In this document: in pieces, positions 56,978 through 63,417 of the stretch
Position numbering within the stretch: position 1 is the stretch's first letter
Layout of the letters: every line of letters begins with the position of its first letter
Assembly: GCA_001566965.1 (NCBI GenBank)
Contig: LSNW01000038.1
Coordinates: 1-63,417, forward strand
Source: Methylothermaceae bacteria B42
Lineage (GTDB): Bacteria > Pseudomonadota > Gammaproteobacteria > Methylococcales > Methylothermaceae
Direction of reading: 5' to 3'
Length of the DNA stretch: 63,417 nucleotides
Notes under the pieces: generated by a model
Told to the model about the DNA's origin: nothing
The model's input: only the letters and a program-made list of their open reading frames with translations
The model's database searches: none
Translations under genes and position numbers: made by a program

Positions 56978-57676
56978 ATGGTAGTTAACAAAGCATTGAT
57001 TCGGGTATCGAATCCAACCCCCAGAAAAAGCCTGTATCCTAAAGACTTAATGGTGGCAGTAATCCACAGTAAATCTGCTGTCAACGGGGCAAATAAGCCT
57101 AAGGGTGAAAGAAAAGATTCGCCTTTTCAGTTGTTGCTGATCGCCGCATCAACCGGGGGGCCTTTGGCTCTGCAGAAGGTTCTTCCTCAACTGAAGACTA
57201 ACGTGGGATTCCCGATTTTGGTGGTGCAACACATGCCGAAGGATTTTACCCGCGATTTTGCCGAGCGATTGAATCGATTATCCAAAATTGAAGTACGGGA
57301 AGCCGAGGACGGGGACCGGTTAAAGCCTGGACTGGCGTTATTGGCGCCGGGCGGGAAGCAAATGGAGTTGGAAGCCAACCGGACCATCAAAATCCGCGCT
57401 ACCAGGCATAAAGAACTCTACAAACCCAGTGCGGACATTACTTTTACCTCGGTTGCCCATCGGTTTATGGGCAGGGTGCTGGCCATTGTCATGACGGGCA
57501 TGGGCGCGGACGGACGGTTTGGCGTCAAAATATTGAAAAGCAAAGGGGCCCGCATATGGGTCCAAGATGAACAGAGTTGCACCATTTATGGTATGCCGAA
57601 AGCCGTTGCCGATGCTGGTCTAGCCGATCAAATCATCGGCTTGGATGAGATCGGCAAACGCTTCAGGGAAATGTAA
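56978..57676 (+). CDS. cheB: CheB methylesterase catalytic domain without receiver
   Basis: A 232-residue protein, against about 350 for full CheB. Catalytic Ser in LIAASTGGPLALQ (Ser58), His in VVQHMPKDF (His85), Asp in MTGMGADGRFG (Asp178), so the esterase should be active on methylated receptors. The N-terminal ~50 residues have no receiver motifs, and only 10 bases separate the gene from cheA, so the regulatory domain is absent, not hidden in another frame. Without it the enzyme cannot be controlled by CheA phosphotransfer. Start uncertain: ATG 56978 or 57050, neither with a good ribosome-binding site. Confidence 0.9.
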   Translation: MVVNKALIRVSNPTPRKSLYPKDLMVAVIHSKSAVNGANKPKGERKDSPFQLLLIAASTGGPLALQKVLPQLKTNVGFPILVVQHMPKDFTRDFAERLNRLSKIEVREAEDGDRLKPGLALLAPGGKQMELEANRTIKIRATRHKELYKPSADITFTSVAHRFMGRVLAIVMTGMGADGRFGVKILKSKGARIWVQDEQSCTIYGMPKAVADAGLADQIIGLDEIGKRFREM

Positions 57677-57680
57677 CGAT

Positions 57681-58421
57681 ATGGACCCCTTAAGTATTGT
57701 CGGATTAATTGTAAGCATCGGCGCGGTTGTTTTTGGCAATATGCTGGAAGGCGGGGATTTGTCCTTTTTGGTCAATGGGCCGGCAATGCTGATTGTGATG
57801 GGGGGTACTTTAGGCGCGGTGCTGTTGCAGACGCCGCCACCGGTTTTCTTGAGGGCTGTCAAAAAATCGGGGGGGGTGTTTCTGCCGCCGAAAATCCAGT
57901 TGCGGCAACAAATCAAAAAAATTGTGCAGTGGAGCGGCCAGGCTCGCAAGGAAGGGTTGTTGGGCCTTGAAAATGAGCTGGACCGGGAAAAGGACAGCTT
58001 CGTCAATAAAGGTCTGCAATTGTTGGTGGATGGCAATGAGACTGAAATCATTCGCGAAGCCATGTCTTTGGAGATGGTGACGAAAGAACAGCAGGATTTT
58101 CAAGCCGCCAAGGTTTTTGAGGCCATGGGCGGTTATGCGCCCACATTGGGTATTTTGGGCGCGGTGCTGGGCCTGATTCAAGTCATGCAAAACTTGAGTG
58201 ATCCAGAAAAATTGGGAAGCGGAATCGCAGTGGCGTTTGTGGCGACGATTTACGGGGTGGGATTGGCCAATCTGGTGTTTTTGCCTATCGCCAACAAGCT
58301 TAAAGCACAAGCCCGCGCCTTGAGCTTGTCCCGGGAACTGATGATTGAAGGCATTATCGCCATTGCCGAAGGAGAGAATCCCCGCAATATCGAAATCAAG
58401 TTGAGCGGATTTTTGGAATGA
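57681..58421 (+). CDS. motC: Flagellar stator protein MotC (MotA/PomA family)
   Basis: A 246-residue proton- or sodium-channel stator subunit with four helices. MDPLSIVGLIVSIGAVVFGN, the cytoplasmic loop with charged residues, and YAPTLGILGAVLGLIQVMQN (about 154-173), FVATIYGVGLANLVFLPIAN. Start ATG 57681; twelve codons upstream in frame belong to the cheB end. Corresponds to MotC of Pseudomonas; overlaps motD by 4. Confidence 0.94.
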   Translation: MDPLSIVGLIVSIGAVVFGNMLEGGDLSFLVNGPAMLIVMGGTLGAVLLQTPPPVFLRAVKKSGGVFLPPKIQLRQQIKKIVQWSGQARKEGLLGLENELDREKDSFVNKGLQLLVDGNETEIIREAMSLEMVTKEQQDFQAAKVFEAMGGYAPTLGILGAVLGLIQVMQNLSDPEKLGSGIAVAFVATIYGVGLANLVFLPIANKLKAQARALSLSRELMIEGIIAIAEGENPRNIEIKLSGFLE

Positions 58422-59248
58422 AATCCAGATCAGTCCGGGCCAGAGCTTTTGACGAGGAACACGAAAACCACGAACGGTGGCTGGTTTCCTATGCCGACTT
58501 TATTACCTTGTTGTTTGCCTTTTTTGTGGTGATGTATGCCATCTCTTCCCTGAATGAAGGTAAATATAAGGTACTCGCTGAATCATTGGACAAGGCTTTT
58601 AAAGAACCCTCGCAAAAAACTTTGGATCCCATTCAGATAGGGGAAACGCCGAAAACCGTGAACCCACTGGATGCTCTGGTCAATGCTGCAAAACCTGTCA
58701 CCGAGCCTGTTTCTGAAGAAGGCCAAGAGCAAATCAAGCTGCAGAAAATTTCCGAGCAAATTGAAGAGGTTTTGGCGCCCTACGTGGATGATGATTTAGT
58801 GGCGGTCACTCGCAATGAATTTTGGGTGGCGGTGGAGATGAAAAGCGGCATGCTGTTTGCCAGTGGCAGCGCCAAATTATCCAAGGCAGCCGATCCCGTG
58901 CTCAGTAAACTGGCCGAAATTGTCCGGGAGATGCCGGATAATCCAATCTATATTGAAGGACATACCGATAACGTGCCTATTCAGACCCGCGAATTTCCCT
59001 CCAATTGGGAATTGTCCGCTGCCCGCGCTGCCAGTGTTGTAAGGAAACTGGTGGAAACCGGCGTTGCGCCAAAGCGACTGGCGGCGGTGGGCTATGGAGA
59101 AAATCATCCTGTGGCCGATAACAACAGTGAGGAAGGCCGCTACCGGAACCGTCGGGTGGTGATGGTGCTTCAGGCCAAGAATCTGGCCCGCTATCAAGTG
59201 CTTTCCAAAGAGCGGAAAAATTTGACGCAGGCAGTGGCAGCGCCATGA
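58418..59248 (+). CDS. motD: Flagellar stator protein MotD (MotB/OmpA family)
   Basis: A 276-residue stator subunit. The single membrane helix carries the ion-binding Asp: WLVSYADFITLLFAFFVVMY (about 22-41). The periplasmic OmpA-like domain for peptidoglycan binding has YIEGHTDNVPIQ, NWELSAARAASVVRKL and GYGENHPVADN (about 178-235). Pairs with MotC. Confidence 0.95.
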   Translation: MKSRSVRARAFDEEHENHERWLVSYADFITLLFAFFVVMYAISSLNEGKYKVLAESLDKAFKEPSQKTLDPIQIGETPKTVNPLDALVNAAKPVTEPVSEEGQEQIKLQKISEQIEEVLAPYVDDDLVAVTRNEFWVAVEMKSGMLFASGSAKLSKAADPVLSKLAEIVREMPDNPIYIEGHTDNVPIQTREFPSNWELSAARAASVVRKLVETGVAPKRLAAVGYGENHPVADNNSEEGRYRNRRVVMVLQAKNLARYQVLSKERKNLTQAVAAP

Positions 59249-59276
59249 CTACCAATGTATTGAGAGAGTGAGGACG

Positions 59277-60080
59277 ATGCAAGTATGGGCAATTTCCAAT
59301 CAAAAAGGCGGCGTGGGTAAGACCACCACGGTTGCCACTCTGGCGGGGCTGCTGCAAGAGCAAGGCGCCAGGGTGTTGATGGTGGACCTGGATCCCCATG
59401 GTTCGTTGAGCAGTTACTTTGAAATGAGTCCTGAAAAGGTAGAACACGGCGTTTATGACTTGTTTCGCCAGGCCATGGGTCATCAACATGAAGAAAATCC
59501 AGAGAACTATATTCAGTCCACGGCATTTGACAATTTATCCCTATTACCGGCAGTCATGGCCCTGGCCACTGTGGAGCGCCAGGCGGGGGCCATTGAAGGA
59601 CTGGGGCTGGTGCTGCAAAAAGCCCTTGAGCGTCTCCGGGGGAAATTTGATTATGTCTTGGTCGATACCCCGCCAATGCTTGGGGTATTGATGGTAAATG
59701 CCCTGGCGGCCTGCGATCGTTTGATTGTACCGGTGATGGCGGAATACCTTTCCTTGCAGGGATTGGAGCGCATGCTGCGAACCCTGGCCATGATCTCCCG
59801 TTCCCGCAAGCGGCCCTTTGATTACACCATTGTCCCAACCTTGTTCGACCGCCGTACCCGGGTTTCTTCTGAAAGTCTCAAATTGTTGCAAGAACGTCAT
59901 GGAGATTGCCTTTGGTCCGGCGTGATTCCCGTGGATACCAAATTACGGGAGGCCAGCGAGGCCCATCTACCCGTATCTCAGTATTACCCTAATTCCCGCG
60001 CGGCCATCGCTTATGAGCAATTGCTGGAGTTTCTGCTGGAATCCAGTGTCAGCGACGAACCTCAGGCGCTTTCAGCATGA
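59277..60080 (+). CDS. ParA-like ATPase for chemotaxis array placement
   Basis: A 267-residue ParA/MinD-type ATPase (ParC/PpfA-like) that positions chemoreceptor arrays, normally at the pole. Walker A NQKGGVGKTTTVATLAGLL (about 8-26), VDLDPHGSLSSYF (about 40-52), VDTPPMLGVLMVNALAACDR (about 127-146). Start ATG 59277 (MQVWAISNQKGG) matches the Pseudomonas homologue between motD and the CheW-like gene; a GTG three codons earlier is an alternative. Overlaps the next gene by 4. Confidence 0.92.
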   Translation: MQVWAISNQKGGVGKTTTVATLAGLLQEQGARVLMVDLDPHGSLSSYFEMSPEKVEHGVYDLFRQAMGHQHEENPENYIQSTAFDNLSLLPAVMALATVERQAGAIEGLGLVLQKALERLRGKFDYVLVDTPPMLGVLMVNALAACDRLIVPVMAEYLSLQGLERMLRTLAMISRSRKRPFDYTIVPTLFDRRTRVSSESLKLLQERHGDCLWSGVIPVDTKLREASEAHLPVSQYYPNSRAAIAYEQLLEFLLESSVSDEPQALSA

Positions 60081-60676
60081 GCGGGATCAGTGAAGGGGCA
60101 GAATTTATGACACAAGCCAATTCCCCGCTGGATCAATATTTTGAATCCCTGCTTTCGCCCAATGCGTCAAATGCTTCTCAGCCGAAAGCCGAGGAAATTG
60201 AGGTAGCACCCCAGCAAGAGGAGAAGATTCTAGAGGAAACGCCACCACCTGTCGTCTTGCCCGAAGGATGTCCGGCATGGGTGGCAGGGCAATTTGCTAT
60301 CCAACCCTTTGGTCTGGGGGGGTTGCAGTTTGCCCTGCCCGAGTTTCAAGTGAACGCAGTCATTCCCTGGCCGCAAGTCATTCCTCAACCTGAACAGCCG
60401 GCTTGGGCACTGGGCGAATTTGTCTTGGAAGAAAGGAAGGTTTGGGTGGTAGATACCTTAAAACTAATTCTTCCAGCAGGTAAGCAACCGGTGCCGGCTT
60501 ATCAAATGTTGTTGGTGGGTGATGGGATGGCGCTGGCCTGCGATAGCGTGGAGCAAATGGTGATTCTGGATCCCAATCAGGTGAAATGGCGTCAAGAGAG
60601 AACGCACAGGCCCTGGTTATTGGGCATGTTGACCACATCTCCTTGTGCCCTGATTGATTTTGAAAAATTGGTTTGA
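60077..60676 (+). CDS. CheW-like array adaptor, probable ParP
   Basis: A 199-residue protein: a variable Glu/Pro-rich N-terminal ~70 residues and a divergent C-terminal CheW-like domain (about 80-199; FAIQPFGLGGLQFALPEFQV, ALACDSVEQMVIL, WLLGMLTTSPCALIDFEKLV). Position directly after the ParA-like gene is that of ParP, which links the ATPase to CheA. A family-A repeat begins one base after its stop. Confidence 0.82.
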   Translation: MSGISEGAEFMTQANSPLDQYFESLLSPNASNASQPKAEEIEVAPQQEEKILEETPPPVVLPEGCPAWVAGQFAIQPFGLGGLQFALPEFQVNAVIPWPQVIPQPEQPAWALGEFVLEERKVWVVDTLKLILPAGKQPVPAYQMLLVGDGMALACDSVEQMVILDPNQVKWRQERTHRPWLLGMLTTSPCALIDFEKLV

Positions 60677-60677
60677 G

Positions 60678-60855
60678 ACCTGAATTTTGCAAGTAATTTG
60701 AGCACCGAGGGTGTCAAGCAAAGCTTTAGGCAAGGCGGCAAGCCAATTTTTGCGCAGGAGTAGCAGCGCTACTTCGAGCATAAAATTGGTGCGGCCAACG
60801 CAGCATAAAGGCTTGATTTGGCAGCCGAATGCCGAATCACTTGCAGAATTTAGGT
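60678..60855 (-). repeat. Terminal-inverted-repeat element, family A, copy 2 (178 bp)
   Basis: Same length as copy 1 at 9148-9325 but reversed: on the plus strand it begins ACCTGAATTTTGCAAGT and ends ACTTGCAGAATTTAGGT. It differs from copy 1 at only scattered positions. It sits between the parP-like gene and cheW. Confidence 0.85.
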
Positions 60856-60892
60856 TAGATTAAATGATTTTATTTTTGGTGGAGAAATAGCA

Positions 60893-61369
60893 ATGGCAGA
60901 TGCAGCTGAAAAACTCGGTGATGAACTACTGCAATGGGTAACTTTCCGACTTGCCGAAGAAACCTATGGCATTAATGTCATGCAAGTACAAGAAGTTCTG
61001 CGGGTGACCGAGATCGCGCCAGTACCCGGATCGCCCGATTATGTCATCGGCATCATCAATCTGCGGGGCAATGTGGTGACAGTCGTCGATACCCGCAGCC
61101 GGTTTGGCTTGCCTTCGAAGGAGCCCGATGATCTCTCCCGTATCGTCATCATAGAATCAGGCGATCAAGAAATCGGAATTTTGGTGGATAGCGTGGCGGA
61201 AGTCGTGGAATTGCGCGCCTCTGATATGGAGTCCGCGCCCAATGTAGGGAATGAAGAAAGTTCCCGCTATATCCAGGGCGTTACCAGCCAGGATGGCCAG
61301 CTTTTGATTCTGGTGGATTTAAACAAGTTTCTCACTGACGAAGAATTGGCGGAAATTGAAAGCCTGTAA
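60893..61369 (+). CDS. cheW: Chemotaxis coupling protein CheW
   Basis: A 158-residue adaptor joining receptors to CheA. WVTFRLAEETYGINVMQVQE (about 16-35), VPGSPDYVIGIINLRGNVVT (about 49-68), VVDTRSRFGL, ILVDSVAEVVELRASDM, and KFLTDEELAEIESL at the end. GGAGAAATAGCA precedes the ATG. Last gene of the chemotaxis set; no cheR or receptor gene is present in the window. Confidence 0.96.
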   Translation: MADAAEKLGDELLQWVTFRLAEETYGINVMQVQEVLRVTEIAPVPGSPDYVIGIINLRGNVVTVVDTRSRFGLPSKEPDDLSRIVIIESGDQEIGILVDSVAEVVELRASDMESAPNVGNEESSRYIQGVTSQDGQLLILVDLNKFLTDEELAEIESL

Positions 61370-61710
61370 TTTTTGCACCTGTCAAGGAAATGCTTGAGGT
61401 TGACAACGATAAAAGTACGCTTCAAAACCGGCTTGAAAGCGTTATCCTGACGACACGTAGTTAAAAATTTTCCAGATTGGGAAGTTTGTCAATAAATTTT
61501 GCAATCGGATCAAACGAACGGAATAGTAGTTTTAAAGAGTTGGTTACAGAGTACTGGCGGCTGGCCGTTTTCAACCGGTGGCGTAACAATTGCATGGATT
61601 AATTGAAAGGGAACATAAAACTAAGAATATAGCTTTTTCATAGGAGGACAGTAGCGGGTCTGATGCATGCGCTATCAGATCTATTGTTTGACTTCCATGA
61701 GGTGAAGATT
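61370..61710. other. Intergenic region after cheW
   Basis: About 340 bases. TTGACA at 61400 could be a -35 box, but I see no matching -10 at good spacing. AGGAGGACAG near 61641 is a ribosome-binding-site-like sequence followed at 61663 by an ATG in frame with the next small ORF. No terminator for cheW is clear. Confidence 0.4.
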
Positions 61711-61914
61711 ATGTTCGAGTGGTTACAAAATTTAATCCAGCGTAGTTGCCATAGCATAGCCCTGCGTTCGTACCGGTGGCAGCGAAAAAAAGTCATTTAT
61801 CTAGGGCAAAAACAAATCCAATGGCAGGACCCCTTGTCCCTGTTATGGTACTCGGAAAGCACTGCAATGCGGTTGCTCAAAGCCCGTATTTTGGACGAAG
61901 CGGGGCGGAAATAA
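61711..61914 (+). CDS. Small basic protein, 67 residues (uncertain)
   Basis: From ATG 61711 behind GAGGTG: MFEWLQNLIQRSCHSI, then basic RSYRWQRKKVIYLG, WQDPLSLLWYSESTAMRLLK and a charged end. An upstream in-frame ATG at 61663 would add 16 residues. The good ribosome-binding site supports translation; composition is like real cytoplasmic proteins. No family recognised. Confidence 0.45.
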   Translation: MFEWLQNLIQRSCHSIALRSYRWQRKKVIYLGQKQIQWQDPLSLLWYSESTAMRLLKARILDEAGRK

Positions 61915-62173
61915 AGTTGTACTGTACTAGTTTTGATTGGGTTTGAACTAAATACGATCAGGATACCGTCGAACTTTCCCAACAGTGCCTTGGCAGCCGC
62001 CTTGCCACTCCCCGTTGCGGTGCACAAATGATCATCGTCCGAACCCGAATGCCACCAAGATCCATTCCTTCGCGCCTCCCCCGTCCCCAGAGATCATGAC
62101 GGGCGCTGTGATATAAATCCACCCGTTTCTGCACTTGCAAGCAGCTGGGATTTTGGCTGAGGGAGGCGTTCGC
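61915..62173. other. Region without a recognised gene
   Basis: A minus-strand open frame crosses it (61958-62257), but it reads through the perfect hairpin next door and shows no family features, so I do not call it. The stretch may be an eroded mobile element. Confidence 0.4.
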
Positions 62174-62213
62174 TGTGAATGCTCCACCGGCTTTAGCCGG
62201 TGGAGCATTCACA
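62174..62213. repeat. Perfect 18-bp-stem hairpin
   Basis: TGTGAATGCTCCACCGGC (62174-62191), loop TTTA, and its exact complement (62196-62213). The form xxCCGGCTTTAGCCGGxx resembles the end hairpins of IS200/IS605-type elements or REP sequences. There is no flanking U run. It lies 62 bases beyond the end of higA. Confidence 0.75.
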
Positions 62214-62275
62214 AAATCCGATGATTTTGGAGAAAAACTCGTTTTGCCTATTGACAAGCCGCGGTTATATAGATG

Positions 62276-62590
62276 TTACGCCAATTTTTGCACATGCTTA
62301 AAATCCCGAATTGATTCAATTTCATTTTTTTCGATTTTTTGTGCCTTATATAACTCCCACCGGATTTGTAGGTTAAGCCAAAAATCTGGAGATACACCAA
62401 AAAACTTACCCAACCGCAAAGCGGTGCTTGGGGTGACCCCACGCTTTTTATTAACCAGCTCATTTATACGCTGGTAAGGAACATGTATCGCATCTGCAAG
62501 CTCACGTTGTGTTATGTTCATGGGAACAAGAAATTCTTCTCGTAACATTTCCCCTGGATGGGTGGGTTCTCTATGGGTAGGAATCCTCAT
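62276..62590 (-). CDS. higA: HigA-type antitoxin
   Basis: A 104-residue XRE-family helix-turn-helix protein. HPGEMLREEFLVPMNITQRE and LADAIHVPYQRINELVNKKR (recognition region), then GVTPSTALRLGKFFGVSPDF and WLNLQIRWELYKAQK are the HigA/VapI signature. It neutralises HigB and represses the pair. It starts 10 bases after the higB stop. Confidence 0.92.
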   Translation of the reverse strand: MRIPTHREPTHPGEMLREEFLVPMNITQRELADAIHVPYQRINELVNKKRGVTPSTALRLGKFFGVSPDFWLNLQIRWELYKAQKIEKNEIESIRDFKHVQKLA

Positions 62591-62600
62591 AATATTTACC

Positions 62601-62897
62601 TTAATGATAATCTGTTATTTCCACATTTGCCGGACCTGAATCATCCCAAATAAAACAAATTCGATATTGTTCATTGATACGGATGCTATACGTACCCTCT
62701 CTATCGCCGGAAAGTCTTTCCAGACGATTGCCCGGAGGCACATTTAACTCTTCCAATACCTGAACTGAATCTAATTGGTCTAGCTTCCTTGTTGCAATTT
62801 GCCACAATGTTTGTGGGCACGCTTTTCTTGCCTGCTTTGAATTTACTCCATTAAATATATCTTCCGTGCCTTTATCCTTAAACGATACAATCATCAT
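62601..62897 (-). CDS. higB: HigB-type mRNA interferase toxin
   Basis: A 98-residue RelE/HigB-fold toxin that cuts mRNA at the ribosome. MIVSFKDKGTEDIFNGVNSK, a central basic segment, LNVPPGNRLERLSGDREGTY (about 52-71), and SIRINEQYRICFIW are typical. Toxin-before-antitoxin order is the HigBA arrangement. Two adjacent ATG codons (62897, 62894); no ribosome-binding site upstream. Confidence 0.92.
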   Translation of the reverse strand: MMIVSFKDKGTEDIFNGVNSKQARKACPQTLWQIATRKLDQLDSVQVLEELNVPPGNRLERLSGDREGTYSIRINEQYRICFIWDDSGPANVEITDYH

Positions 62898-62900
62898 ATC

Positions 62901-62929
62901 ATAATAGCACGGATTTCATGCTAGTCATG
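62901..62929 (-). promoter_or_regulatory. Candidate higBA promoter and operator
   Basis: On the minus strand TATTAT (62901-62906) serves as -10 and ATGACT (62923-62928) as -35, spacer 16. The dyad CATG-ctagt-CATG (62917-62929) overlaps the -35 and is a candidate HigA operator. The implied transcript start is close to the higB ATG, so the mRNA may be almost leaderless. Confidence 0.4.
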
Positions 62930-62970
62930 ATGGGGTTTCAATTTTTTAACTGCATAATGATTTGCATGAC

Positions 62971-63019
62971 CGGACGCAAAAAGCAGAGCGACGATAGGAG
63001 CGGCGCTTTTTGCGGTCCG
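62971..63019. repeat. Imperfect inverted repeat
   Basis: CGGACGCAAAAAGC (62971-62984) pairs with GCTTTTTGCGGTCCG (63005-63019) with one bulged G, around a 20-base loop. Probably a REP-like palindrome next to the IS-like remnant. Confidence 0.55.
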
Positions 63020-63072
63020 AGTTGATGCTTTTGATACTTATTCATGACCGCCTCCCCCGGTAAACGGGCTTA

Positions 63073-63335
63073 GTTCCCAAGTTCGACAGTTAAGGCTGTA
63101 AGTCTTTGTATTTGTTGGACTGAAGTTCAAAAATTTGCACTACAAGCCCTGAAATTAGGTGGGAATTCTCAAAGATCATTGATTTATCGTTCGCAAATTT
63201 TAAGACGCCAATATCGTTTAAGCAATGCCGTAGCCGATTTTGGCACTACACGATTTTGATGAATAAATGGCTCTAAACCGCGTGGTTACGTGGCTAAGAA
63301 GGATTATTCAAACTGCTAACTGTCGAACTTGGGTT
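63073..63335. mobile_element. IS remnant or MITE with 17-bp terminal inverted repeats
   Basis: Approximate coordinates: GTTCCCAAGTTCGACAGTTA ends at 63091 and TAACTGTCGAACTTGGG ends near 63336; the 17-bp arms are perfect complements. The interior keeps an open frame ending at TGA 63257-63259, with the peptide SLIYRSQILRRQYRLSNAVA, which looks like the C-terminal scrap of a transposase. Most of the element has been lost. I cannot name the IS family. Confidence 0.6.
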
Positions 63336-63407
63336 AGTTGACTGGCCACTATCCAAACTTCGAATGAAGTGTACGATGTCAATGCATCAAACAGAGGAGG
63401 CGATCAA

Positions 63408-63417
63408 ATGAGGCTTG
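63408..63417 (+). CDS. Start of a gene leaving the window (partial)
   Basis: GAGGAGG (near 63394-63400) is followed after a 7-base gap by ATG AGG CTT. A textbook ribosome-binding site and start, but only three codons are visible. Confidence 0.4.

Noticed and set aside
61958-62257. 99-codon minus-strand frame
   Set aside because: It reads through a perfect hairpin, has no ribosome-binding site or family resemblance.

Overview
The window is a 63.4 kb stretch of a gammaproteobacterial chromosome of moderate GC. Gene order closely follows Pseudomonas-type synteny: ffs-dnaX-ybaB-recR; serC-(serA)-pheA-hisC-tyrA-aroA-cmk-rpsA-ihfB; leuCDB-asd-fimV; fliLMNOPQR-flhBAFG-fliA-cheYZAB-motCD-parA-parP-cheW. 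A hopanoid-type glycosyltransferase (HpnB-like) beside dxs, and a 23-cysteine four-helix copper-storage-type protein, fit a methanotroph-like organism such as Methylococcales. That placement is inference; no methane-oxidation gene lies in the window.

Layout. 0-9.1 kb: the end of an unknown gene, hpnB, apt-dxs on the minus strand, a 57-residue membrane protein, an HDOD protein, a helical protein paired with an ABC1/UbiB kinase, a small membrane protein, the Cys-rich protein and a YccA/BI-1 protein. 9.1-9.9 kb: two inverted-repeat elements. 9.9-12.6 kb: SRP RNA and the dnaX-ybaB-recR operon. 12.6-15.1 kb: an AT-rich accessory island with a secreted metzincin protease, preceded by a 12-C homopolymer in its likely promoter, and two related multi-pass membrane proteins. 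15.1-18.0 kb: rsgA, an M48 protease and orn. 18.1-30.3 kb: gyrA, then serine/aromatic amino acid synthesis leading to cmk, rpsA and ihfB. 30.6-39.4 kb: serS, adk, leuCDB, asd, fimV. 39.6-42.2 kb: a BarA-like hybrid kinase on the minus strand.

42.4-61.4 kb: a long motility block. It starts with a good sigma-54 promoter before fliL, continues through the export apparatus and polar-number regulators flhF/flhG, and ends with one chemotaxis core set. CheB here has only its catalytic domain. Four junctions of this block (fliQ/fliR, fliA/cheY, cheZ/cheA, parP/cheW) carry long palindromic or terminal-inverted-repeat elements from three families. One family has a second, oppositely oriented copy at 9.15 kb; another shows compensatory changes between its two copies.

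61.4-63.4 kb: an accessory tail with a possible 67-residue protein, a perfect 18-bp-stem hairpin, a higBA toxin-antitoxin pair, an IS-like remnant with 17-bp terminal repeats, and the first codons of a gene leaving the window.

There is no CRISPR array, tRNA, or intact transposase. No clearly new multi-gene system stands out. The best candidates for a second look are the phase-variable-looking metalloprotease island, the receiver-less CheB, and the palindromic elements in the motility operon.
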